From positions 1,224,552-1,288,551 of the forward strand of contig NC_030989.1 in NCBI RefSeq assembly GCF_000149955.1: a stretch of DNA of 64,000 nucleotides, given 5' to 3'. The position numbers and the translations under genes are program-made. This DNA is from Fusarium oxysporum f. sp. lycopersici 4287 (lineage: Eukaryota; Ascomycota; Sordariomycetes; Hypocreales; Nectriaceae). The notes below the pieces were generated by a model. It was given only the letters and a program-made list of their open reading frames with translations, had not been told where the DNA came from and did not search any database. Below are positions 23,603 to 32,253 of the stretch, in pieces; positions within the stretch are counted from its first letter, which is position 1; each line of letters begins with the position of its first letter.

Positions 23603-24223
23603 ATGTCTGCGTCACGATCCTTTGCGACTTGCTTGGCCAAGCTCCCGGCTACGGCACCACGAACAATACAGTCAATGCGACTTGGTCAGAATGTACTGTC
23701 TCGGACGTCCAAGGGTCGATCTCCTACAATCTCTCGATTTACTCGCTTCTCGCCTGTTTCCCATAGAGCATTTACTACCACGACACAACGGCGCCATGGA
23801 CATATTGACCCCCCGAAGCCCGGTGAAGAGTATGTTGAACCTAAATCCCGACTGGAAAGCATTCGGCTGACATTACTTAGACTTTATGTCACATTCATCG
23901 AGAAGGACGGCACAGAGAACAAGTTTGCTGTTTCTGAGGGGGATAACCTTCTCGATATCGCCCAAGCAAACGATCTAGAGATGGAGGGCGCATGCGGAGG
24001 ATCTTGCGCCTGCTCGACATGCCATGTAATCGTTGCCGACGACGCATATTTCGACAAGATGCCCGAGCCCGAGGATGACGAGAACGATATGCTGGACCTG
24101 GCCTTTGGACTCACCGAGACGAGTCGATTGGGCTGCCAAGTTAAGATGACCAAGGAGCTAGACGGCCTAGTGGTGAAGCTGCCATCCATGACAAGGAACC
24201 TGCAAGCGAGCGATTTCAGTTAA
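23603..24223 (+). CDS. YAH1: Mitochondrial adrenodoxin-type [2Fe-2S] ferredoxin
   Basis: Two exons, 23603-23829 and 23881-24223, giving 189 residues. An Arg/Ser-rich mitochondrial presequence (about residues 1-60) precedes the beta-grasp ferredoxin fold. The cluster ligands are visible as C-x5-C-x2-C in ACGGSCACSTCH and the distal Cys in RLGCQ, as in adrenodoxin. It works in the matrix, passing electrons for Fe-S cluster, heme A and ubiquinone synthesis. The 51-nt intron (GTATGT...GCTGAC...CTTAG) is a multiple of three without stops, so the unspliced frame also reads through. Splicing gives the expected GEELYVTFIEKDG. Confidence 0.94.
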   Translation: MSASRSFATCLAKLPATAPRTIQSMRLGQNVLSRTSKGRSPTISRFTRFSPVSHRAFTTTTQRRHGHIDPPKPGEEYVEPKSRLESIRLTLLRLYVTFIEKDGTENKFAVSEGDNLLDIAQANDLEMEGACGGSCACSTCHVIVADDAYFDKMPEPEDDENDMLDLAFGLTETSRLGCQVKMTKELDGLVVKLPSMTRNLQASDFS

Positions 24224-24439
24224 GAAGCTTAATGAAGCACATGTTTTGATATGAGATGAGGAAAACTCTGTACTTGTAAAACTACTGTATTTGGAAAAGA
24301 CCGGGCGATGGCGGGGATTCAGGTGCATCATACGGGGTATCTTTGTTGTGACATTTAGTTGTAAGGCCGGAAGAGCACGGCCTGATGATTCCACTACTCC
24401 TCTTAAACGAAAGAAAGAAATGAACACACTGAAATGATA

Positions 24440-25342
24440 TTACGCCTCCTCAAGCGCTCCCTTTTTTAACCCACCACCGCCTGAGGCGATCAATTCCAGG
24501 AATCCCTTCTTACTCATCTCATTGACTTTTTCCTCTCGCTTCTTCATACCGATAACACCCTCCTTTTTCACACCCTTCTCAGCTTCAACAGCCTTAACTT
24601 GTGCGGCACGAACGGCGTTGAACAGCTTGACAACACCACGCTGCGCAACCTTTCGTAGCCTCCTCTCTGTCTCCATAATCTCGGATGTCGATGTCTCGAG
24701 CTCTCCAGTGGCGTCGTTTGTGGTAGCGATAAGAACATCCTTTACACGGCCCTTCTCGAAAGCTCGCTTCTTCTGCTCGCGCATCTGCTTTTTCGCCTTA
24801 GATTCTAAGGCGCTGTCGACAGCGGCCTTGGAGGCTTCGTGTGCTGCGGCACTTCGGGCGAGGACAGGATCTGATCGCTTGGACGATGATAACTTGGTGG
24901 AGAGAATCTTGGAGAGCGATGTTGCGAAAGCATTGGGGTCGTTTCGCTTCGACTTTTTGCGTTTGTTTGTGGACGCGCCATCCTCATCGTCATCATCTGA
25001 CCCTTCATCGTCATCATCGTCTTCCCCTTCGTCGGATTCGGCTTCTGGTTTGCTGTCTCTGGCATTCTTGGCGTTTGTTTTTGTCTTCTTCAGGGGCTTA
25101 TTTGTTACAGCGCCCTCGTCTTCTGAGCTTGAAGCTTCATTTTCGGAGTCGCCAACATCGTCCACCTTGACATTGTGAATATCGTCGTCTGAATCAAGCA
25201 GATTTACAGCGTCAAACTCTTGCGCCTCCTCGGGTTCAGAGTCACTGTTGTAATCTCGGAGTTGCTTTCTCTTTTGCTTCTTTGAGGGCCGTTGTAGACG
25301 ACCGTCGTGTTGTCTCTTCTTTTTGTTTCCAGGTCCGGCCAT
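24440..25342 (-). CDS. RRP15: Ribosomal RNA-processing protein Rrp15
   Basis: Single exon of 300 residues from the ATG at 25342. A basic N-terminus (KKKRQ, KKQKRKQLR) is followed by acidic Ser/Asp/Glu tracts (about residues 35-145), then the conserved Rrp15 domain (NDPNAFATSLSKILSTKL; ERRLRKVAQRGVVKLFNAV). In yeast the protein is nucleolar and needed for early pre-60S maturation. An in-frame upstream ATG at 25426 exists; I prefer the internal one because the extension (MTSNSDPRRL...) looks like leader. Converges with the ferredoxin gene over 216 nt. Confidence 0.9.
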   Translation of the reverse strand: MAGPGNKKKRQHDGRLQRPSKKQKRKQLRDYNSDSEPEEAQEFDAVNLLDSDDDIHNVKVDDVGDSENEASSSEDEGAVTNKPLKKTKTNAKNARDSKPEAESDEGEDDDDDEGSDDDDEDGASTNKRKKSKRNDPNAFATSLSKILSTKLSSSKRSDPVLARSAAAHEASKAAVDSALESKAKKQMREQKKRAFEKGRVKDVLIATTNDATGELETSTSEIMETERRLRKVAQRGVVKLFNAVRAAQVKAVEAEKGVKKEGVIGMKKREEKVNEMSKKGFLELIASGGGGLKKGALEEA

Positions 25343-25721
25343 TGTGAAATGTTTGTGTTGAATTGATGAAGCTGGGATATTCAACGCTTGCGGTGCAAGT
25401 CGTCGCGGATCTGAATTGGACGTCAAAACTTTTGAGAATTTTGCCGGGGAAATTTTCTGGCCAGTGGAGGGGTGGGCCTGGGCGGTGAGCTAAGCTTCTG
25501 TGGATGGACTGTGGGGCCGATGCTAGTGGGGCCGTATCTAAGAGGTCTCGGTACAGGCTGAGTGTAATAATTGAATAGCAGGTATTACTCTATGGTATTG
25601 TTTACATCCTGGTTCGGTGTTGAAAAGGGATTCTAAGGTGAAAAGAGTGGTATTAAATAGTGCTATAGTTTTCAAAAACTGAATATTGGTCCCCCCTCTT
25701 TTGTAAAGATCTAACATCTAA
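25343..25721. other. Intergenic: RRP15 promoter and PhoD-like 3' flank
   Basis: About 380 nt between two minus-strand genes. No coding frame or repeat seen. Confidence 0.5.
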
Positions 25722-27760
25722 CTAAAAGAACTTGCTGAGCTTGTCCCACAGTGATGGGGACACGACCGTCTCAACAGGAACTGCTTCAGGCGCATCCGGG
25801 GCCTCCACTGTTGTCTTCCAGGTTTCCTTTCCGTCGATGTAAAGGGTGTAGTGCAGTGAGCTCCCGCCGTTCTCAAGTTTCTCAATAGAAAAGGATCCGA
25901 ACTTGGACTTGCCTCCAGGGATATAGCTTGATATTTGTTAGTGACCATGTCTTGTTCAATGGAGCATAGACTTACTTCATCATAATATCCTCGTCATCTG
26001 TCTGCTTGTACGTTGGGAATGGAGAAGCGAATTGGTTCAAAGGACTTGTCGAAAACTCGTGAGCAGCAGCAGACTGTGGCCATCGCGAGTCAACGGGGGG
26101 TGGAAATCTGGTTGCGGCGAATTCATGACGATCTCCAGAGAGGATAACGACACTGGCGCCTCGAGCACCAGAATCCCACATGGCTTCCAGGACTTGCTTT
26201 CTCTCGGCAAGGAAACCACCCCAGGTATCCTTCACATTTATAGGCCAGTTCTTCGTGAAAGGAACAGAAGAAGCAATGAACTTCCATCGAACTCCTTGGG
26301 AAGCAGGACGCTCCAACCATGCCAGAAGGTCAGCCAATTGCTCCTTGCCTAGCATGGTCTTGTCCGTGGCATTGAAAGGGGCGTTGTTGCTGGAACGATA
26401 GCTGCGAGTATCCATCATGAAAAAGCTGGCTGGTCCCTGCGTGAACTCGTACCATGTGGCATTACGTCTCAGGTTGAGAGGACCTGCAGCTTCAGAAATC
26501 GGTGGGTTGACATTGGCTTGGTAGATGTGCCAAGGGTCAACAGCCGCGCTGTAGATGCCAGTTGTGTTAGAAGACCAATCGTTGGAGATCTCATGGTCAT
26601 CGAGCACATGAATCCAGCTCAGATTCTGTGCAACAGGGGCCCAGTCAGGTGAAGCATAGATTTGGCGGTATTGCATGCGATACTCTTCAGTCGTTTTCCC
26701 AAAGCGTTCAGGGACGTCAACATAGATGAAGTCGCCGAGGAAGAGCATGAACTGAGGATCCAACTTAGGAAGTAGACCTGCAAGATTCCTCAAGCCAGGG
26801 ATAGCCAAAGCATGTTCCATTGGGTTGTAGGGAAATCGAGGAAGAATACAAGATGTGGAGAGGAAAGTAAAAAGGCCATCCTTGGTGTTGGGCATCTCTC
26901 CAACCTTGGGAGCAGAGCGGAACTCGCCGGTGTGGTTGTTGGAAGTCCTCCACTCGTAGATGTTCTGCTTCGCGGAGTCAAGTGGCACTGTAAGAGTTGT
27001 GGTAAAATCGGTGCTGTTGTCAGTCGAAGTGACGTAGCCTGCAGTGAGCCAAATCTTGGTGTCATAGGTCGGCTCATCATCCTTGATGTGATATTCAAAT
27101 GTGATGGGCATTTGCAACTGATCGGGCTCACGAATGACGAACCTCGCCTCTGATGGTGACACATATCCAAGTCTAACAAAAGAAAGATCATCAGAAGGAT
27201 AATACCACCTTGCACGAAATAAAGCATCAGCTGTCAAGCCGATAAGAATGGCGTTGATGAGGAAGGTCGAGATTGACGCAATTGGGCGCCTAGCACTGGG
27301 AGCTCCGGACAAGAGGATGTTCGCGATGCTGGGAACCTTCTCTCCAACCGTAAGCTTCTCCTCAATGTCGACAACCTCGGCAACAACCTCAGCCTCAGGT
27401 GCAACTGCGACACCATCCTCTGTTAATAAGGGAGTTTCAGAGGTGATTGTGGACTCTTTCACAGTGACGTCGACTTCATCCTCGAGAACTCCGATCTCTG
27501 GCTGAGCGAAGTAACTCGAAATGTAAGAAGGAACATAGATTGCAAAAAGCGCAAACGCGATTGAAGGGAAATGTGCCTGGAGGATTCGGTTAGTTGGTCA
27601 GATTAAAGCTTCTTGAGCTTGAGCTTACTGGGAACTGTAGTCTATGGTCAGCACTTTCTTACGCTAGCAAGTATGAACCACTTACAAGTCTGAAGAATAT
27701 GAGAGCGCTTATCCTCAGAGCGACTGAGGATAGCTTTGCGGCCTTCGTTTGAACAGCCAT
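25722..27760 (-). CDS. PhoD-like metallophosphatase/alkaline phosphatase, membrane-anchored
   Basis: Exons 27760-27686, 27634-27629 (6 nt), 27576-25976 and 25926-25722 give 628 residues. Hydrophobic helices occur at residues 10-45 and near 110-130; the rest is a PhoD metallophosphatase domain. Metal-site motifs are LFLGDFIYVD, VLDDHEISNDW and SGDRHE. Several N-glycosylation sites (NDST, NHT, NTT, NAT) imply that the catalytic part is lumenal or extracellular. The substrate is not evident; the family cleaves phosphomono- and diesters. The 6-nt exon is inferred from a perfect acceptor/donor pair that divides a 110-nt gap into introns of 51 and 53 nt; skipping it also keeps frame. A TATA box lies about 145 nt upstream. 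Confidence 0.88.
27629..27634 (-). other. Possible 6-nt micro-exon of the PhoD-like gene
   Basis: TTCCCA (Phe-Pro) lies between ACTACAG and GTAAGC, with a GCTGAC branch site upstream and CTAAC in the next intron. The alternative is one 110-nt intron. Confidence 0.5.
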
Positions 27761-28414
27761 GATGACGACTCCCTCTAAAAGGGGACACCAAAACAATAAG
27801 GAGGTAGTTCGCGAAAGCTAGGATGAGACGGGGCGTGTAAGACAAGACAGCCTTAAAATTTGCGGTAGAATTAAGGACAGTCAAGAAGAACAAAAGCTAG
27901 AAGTTTATATAGTAACAACTCAACGCGTCATGAGGAGCAAGTTATTTATCAAGAAAACAGCCCCGTTTTACCTGAAGCTTTGTTTATGAAGGACTACCTT
28001 ACAAGGGGGTGAGGTCATGGTCTTGGATGACCTTGTCCTGTAATATTACCTTGGCTCGTATTGGCTCATAAGTTCGTCACTCGTGTGTGGCTTGACTGTG
28101 GCTGAACGGCTCCGCTACCTGGGCTACCTGGGCTTGCTAAAAAGGAGCCCAGGAGGGGTCTTTCAGCCACCCGCCAGACTATTCCACCCCCCCCGCCCTA
28201 CAGCCTGTGCTACATGGCTAAGCCACACTTTCAATGCCCCTCTCCGATCTCGGCAGTTGGGCGGCGGGGGTAAGGGTAAGGGGAGCTCGGCGATATATCT
28301 CGTCGAATTTATTCTTCAATTTCCTCACTTCCTTTTCCAACCACTTATTCTCGTGCTTCATCTCATAAAACGGACTCTTCCTTGGACGAACTCTGCCAGA
28401 TAAGTATTGCAACC
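27761..28414. other. Intergenic: divergent promoters with G-rich leader
   Basis: About 650 nt between the PhoD-like gene (minus; TATATAAA at 27904-27911) and the isopropylmalate dehydrogenase gene (plus). It holds a short direct repeat CTACCTGGG near 28115, a C8 run near 28187 and a G-quadruplex-type motif at 28259-28283. Confidence 0.55.
27904..27911 (-). promoter_or_regulatory. TATA box of the PhoD-like gene
   Basis: TATATAAA on the minus strand about 145 nt upstream of the start codon at 27760. Confidence 0.45.
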
Positions 28415-29905
28415 ATGGCGGAACACAACATTGTTGTCTTTGCGGGCGACCACTGTGGCCCAGAGGTAGGCTACCCGCGAGCTTTCCCACCCTTGACTCT
28501 AGACGGAGAGAGGCTGACTTTGGTTATTTGGCAGGTTATTGCCGAGGCCATTAAAGTATGAGTCTAGTATTTGCGACCTGCAGTTGAGCACGTCTGACGC
28601 AGGATTTAGGTTATTAAGGCAGTTGAGGACATCAGCCCGACTGCTGGCAAATTCAATTTGGAGCACCTGCTGCTCGGAGGGGTAAGTCGTCCCCCGACGA
28701 CGGATCACACGGGCACAAAGACACCCACGAGAGAAGTCTCTTGCTGATCTCTGCGTTTCTCCCCAGTGCTCTATCGACAAGACCGGCACCCCTCTTACAG
28801 ACGAGGCCCTCGCCGCCGCCAAAGCCTCCGACGCTGTGCTTCTCGGCGCCATTGGCGGCCCTGAATGGGGCACTGGCGCCGTTCGCCCGGAGCAGGGCCT
28901 TCTAAAGCTACGCAGTGAGATGTGCGCCTATGGAAACCTCCGTCCCTGTTTCTTCGCGTCCGACGCCCTTGTCGAGACTTCCCCCCTAAAGGCGTCTGTC
29001 TGCCGTGGCGTCGACATGATGCTAGTCCGGGAATTAACCTCAGGCTTGTATTTCGGAGAGCGGAAAGAGTACGATGGAGTCAATGCGTTCGACACTACTG
29101 TTTATACGAAACCAGAAATCGAGCGTATCGCGCGGCTGGGCGGCTACCTAGCCAGGACTAGGGGAGACTCGCGGGTCATCTCGCTAGATAAGGCAAATGT
29201 GTTGGCGACAAGCAGACTATGGCGTTCTGTGGTTGACGAGGTTTATAAAAACGAGTTCCCTGATCTGAAGGTTGAGCATCAGCTCATTGACAGCGCGGCC
29301 ATGATCATGGTCAAGAACCCGACGCAGCTCAATGGCGTTATGATAGCGCCAAACTTGGCAGGTGAGCGAGGCCGCTTGTCCACTTCAAAGGCGGTTTGGC
29401 TGACGAGCTTTTAGGGGATATTCTCAGCGACGAGGCGAGCGCTATAACTGGCAGCATAGGGCTCCTCCCGAGCGCGAGTCTCTGCGGGGTTCCGGAAGTA
29501 GGCTCTAAAGTGCTTTCTATCTATGAACCTATTCATGGTGAGACTCGCATCCTCCACTCGAGCCCTCATTTAGATATCAGCCGCTAACTTAGATGACAGG
29601 TAGCGCGCCGGACATATCAGGGAAAGGGATTGTCGTACGTTAAGACCCCGTTTCGGGCGATTCCTATCCATTCGCTGCAAGTACAGAGCTGATATTATAT
29701 CTAGAATCCCATTGGCACCATCCTTTCCGTGGCTATGATGTTCCGGTACTCTCTGAATCTTGCCCACGAGGCCAAACTCGTTGAGGACGCGGTTCGCGCT
29801 GCCATCGACGGCGGGCTAAGAACCAAGGATATGGGCGGCAGCACAGGCACCGCTGAAGCAGGAGATGCCATCGTTGCTGAGCTGGTCAAGACTCTCAAGG
29901 CATGA
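28415..29905 (+). CDS. LEU2: 3-isopropylmalate dehydrogenase (leucine biosynthesis)
   Basis: Seven exons: 28415-28465, 28535-28555 (21 nt), 28610-28681, 28767-29361, 29415-29537, 29600-29634 and 29705-29905, giving 365 residues. Family motifs: [37 protein letters not shown] (substrate Arg residues), [12 protein letters not shown] (Tyr), SLDKANVL (Lys), [21 protein letters not shown] (metal Asp) and YEPIHGSAPDI (cofactor). It oxidatively decarboxylates 3-isopropylmalate with NAD+ in the leucine pathway. All active-site residues I can place are present, so it looks functional. Some positions differ from what I expect of the main fungal enzyme ([12 protein letters not shown] for the usual VDFTVVRELTGG), so a second copy elsewhere in the genome is possible. 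Confidence 0.92.
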
Positions 29906-30354
29906 GATATCTCACGCCTTAATGAGAATATACAGAGAGGTTGAAAGGAGGAAATAGAGGTGGAGGGGTGGAAGTTATAAAAAAAGATAGTTGCTGGGAA
30001 TCGTGAGTCAACAACAGGAGTGGTGGAACAAAACAGTGGTTGACAGGAAAAGGGTTCAGAAGAGACTATTTATTTACTGGCGAAGAAATAAAAAGAGCGC
30101 AGTTAATAACAGTCAAGCTAGACGCAGCTTTGTCCTTACAAAAGAGAGACCCTAAACATACAGATATGATGTACCGTCAGGCTCGCTATCATTAACCTAG
30201 CTGCTACAAGTAGCGCCGGGAGCCCCTGGCCAATGAAATCACGTGATGTCGACTATTCAATCAGGAACCGGGGTCGTTGGCTCCGACACATGTCCACTTT
30301 AGCGACAGCTTGTCCTGAACAGCACGCGACAACATCTCATACAAAGCCGCAACA
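29906..30354. other. Intergenic: LEU2 terminator and p24 promoter
   Basis: About 450 nt between two plus-strand genes. No further gene seen. Confidence 0.5.
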
Positions 30355-31102
30355 ATGAGACTATCAACACTTGTCGCTGGACTTTTCGCCGGCCTGGTCA
30401 CCAATGTCGCCGCTACTGCTTTGACATATAAGCTCGATGCTAACGAGAAGGCCTGTTTCCATACCACCACGAAAAAGGAGGGAGAGAAGATCGCTTTCTA
30501 CTTTGCTGTGAGCCTCCTCCAATGCAAGGTCACCCACCGAATATGGGGTTTAACATGAACTACAGGTCCAATCCGGTGGTTCTTTTGATGTCGACTATGT
30601 CGTCGAGGGTCCCAATGGCAAGATCATCATGGATGGTCAAAAGGAGCGACAAGGCGACTTTGTCTTCTCCGCCAATGTTGTCGGCGACTACTCTTTCTGC
30701 TTCGACAACGAGATGAGCACCTTCGCTGAGAAGTTTGTCGATTTCGAGATTGCCGTTGAGAACGAGTCCCGCGCCCAGCTGCCTTCCAAGCAGGGTACCA
30801 CCCCCGAACAGACTTCGATCCTCGAGGACTCTATCTTCAAGGTCTCTGGCCAGCTGTCGACCATTTCCCGAAACCAGAAGTACTTCCGAACTCGTGAAAA
30901 CCGTAACTTTGCCACCGTCAACAGCACTGAGGGCCGAATCATCAACTTCAGCATGATCCAGATCGGCCTGATTATCTGCATGGGTGCCCTACAGGTGTTT
31001 GTTGTTCGATTCTTTTTCCAGGTAAGTCCTACTTGCATGTATGAACGTTTGCGGAATACTAGCTAACTAGATAATCAGGGTGCGCGCAAGGGCTACGTAT
31101 AA
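30355..31102 (+). CDS. p24-family ER-Golgi cargo receptor (emp24/gp25L/Erp type)
   Basis: Three exons: 30355-30507, 30566-31021 and 31079-31102, giving 210 residues. A cleavable signal peptide (to about residue 20) leads into a GOLD domain with its two cysteines (KACFHT and SFCFDNE), a coiled-coil stretch, one transmembrane helix (about 178-198) and a short cytoplasmic tail starting FFFQGARKG, with the FF/K elements used for COPI/COPII binding. p24 proteins cycle between ER and Golgi and select GPI-anchored and other cargo. Which subfamily it belongs to is not settled by sequence alone. The last exon codes for only seven residues of the tail. Confidence 0.92.
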
Positions 31103-31589
31103 AGAAATCGCTGTATCATATACTACGACGGAACTGGGTGTTACGAGGCGCGGAATCAAAAGGAGATGGATATTGGAAGTGTTATGTATAATCAACGGAA
31201 GTAGAGCGCTTGAACTGTCTTAAGAGTCTGGTATTTGGGTTGACTTTACAGATTTGCGATACTGATATGATAGTTGTCATGATACGCTTTTGCTTGGCTT
31301 GACAGTTAATGAAATGACATGAAGCTGTCACACTTTACATTTATGAATAACCGATGTTTTCCATATGAATTGAAGTTCTCTTCTGACTTCTGCCATCGTC
31401 AACATCCAAATCTCCTGATCAGCTTCACGTACATGAAATAATACCTGGCCAGTAGTTGCCCAACCAATGAGCTATGACGTTTCTGGGGCATGGCTACAAT
31501 AGCTCCATGCTTTTCAGTACAGTATAGGTACCCCCTGAATTTTCCTTAGCCCATGACAACCCTACCATAAATAGCAAGGATATCTCTAT

Positions 31590-31720
31590 CTTTCTTAGAT
31601 TTTTATATAATAAGGATAAAATATATATGTATAATTAAAAATATAATTTTTTAACATAATTGTTTAGTTATTCTTTCTTATTAATAAGGCTTAAATATTA
31701 AGAAGAGTGAAGAAACCTTA
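31590..31720. repeat. AT-rich island, possible decayed repeat
   Basis: Roughly 130 nt of strongly A+T-rich sequence with TATA and TTAA runs, unlike the surrounding composition. It could be a small remnant of a repeat mutated by RIP; no terminal repeats are seen. Confidence 0.4.
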
Positions 31721-31832
31721 GTCTAATCCCTGTAATCAGGTAACATGCTAATAATCATTCAGGGGTTGACCTGTAGGCAAGAGTGCTCAAAAAGAGAGCA
31801 TCGCTCTCTGTCTACCAATAGAACGATGAATG

Positions 31833-31881
31833 GCTCAGGTAGTGATGTATATGTAAATCAAAGTTCAAATACTACCTGAGC
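31833..31881. repeat. Perfect 11-bp inverted repeat (hairpin)
   Basis: GCTCAGGTAGT at 31833-31843 pairs with ACTACCTGAGC at 31871-31881 across a 27-nt loop. A smaller hairpin, AGAGAGC/GCTCTCT, sits just upstream at 31793-31809. Confidence 0.6.
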
Positions 31882-32253
31882 GCTCGAATCACACAGACTG
31901 AGGAAGTCTTTCACGTGGTTCCAGGAGCTGCCTGATTGCAAAGCTTCAACGACCAATTACGTTACTCTACACTGAGCTGCCTTGAACTTTAGTCTTAAAG
32001 ATTCGGTATAATCTTCGAGTATGAGTTATCCGCTTCGTAATCTTTGCAACTTTAGTTATTTTTCTATTGTCAATCTTCCATCGGATTTAAATATTGCTTT
32101 TCAAGGTTGATTGATGCACCATCGAATCTTGGCGTAGCACCAAGCTACTCGATACGCTAAACCGTTTTTAGAGCCGTCGCCTCTTGAAATTCTAAACCTT
32201 GGAGCCTCGCGACTGATGAACGTTCCAAACAACTTCATCCTCACAAACACAAA

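Larger units (their letters stand above)
31103..32253. other. Intergenic: AT-rich island and hairpins
   Basis: About 1.15 kb between p24 and PRP45. It contains an AT-rich block at about 31590-31720 and two inverted repeats (31793-31809 and 31833-31881). No gene seen. Confidence 0.6.

Noticed and set aside
28266..28283. GGGTAAGGGTAAGGGG as interstitial telomere repeat
   Set aside because: The unit is GGGTAA, not a rotation of TTAGGG, with only two to three copies; treated as a G-quadruplex motif instead.
31833..31881. tRNA-like reading of the inverted repeat (GTTCAAAT resembles a T loop)
   Set aside because: An 11-bp stem closing directly on a 27-nt loop leaves no room for D and anticodon arms.
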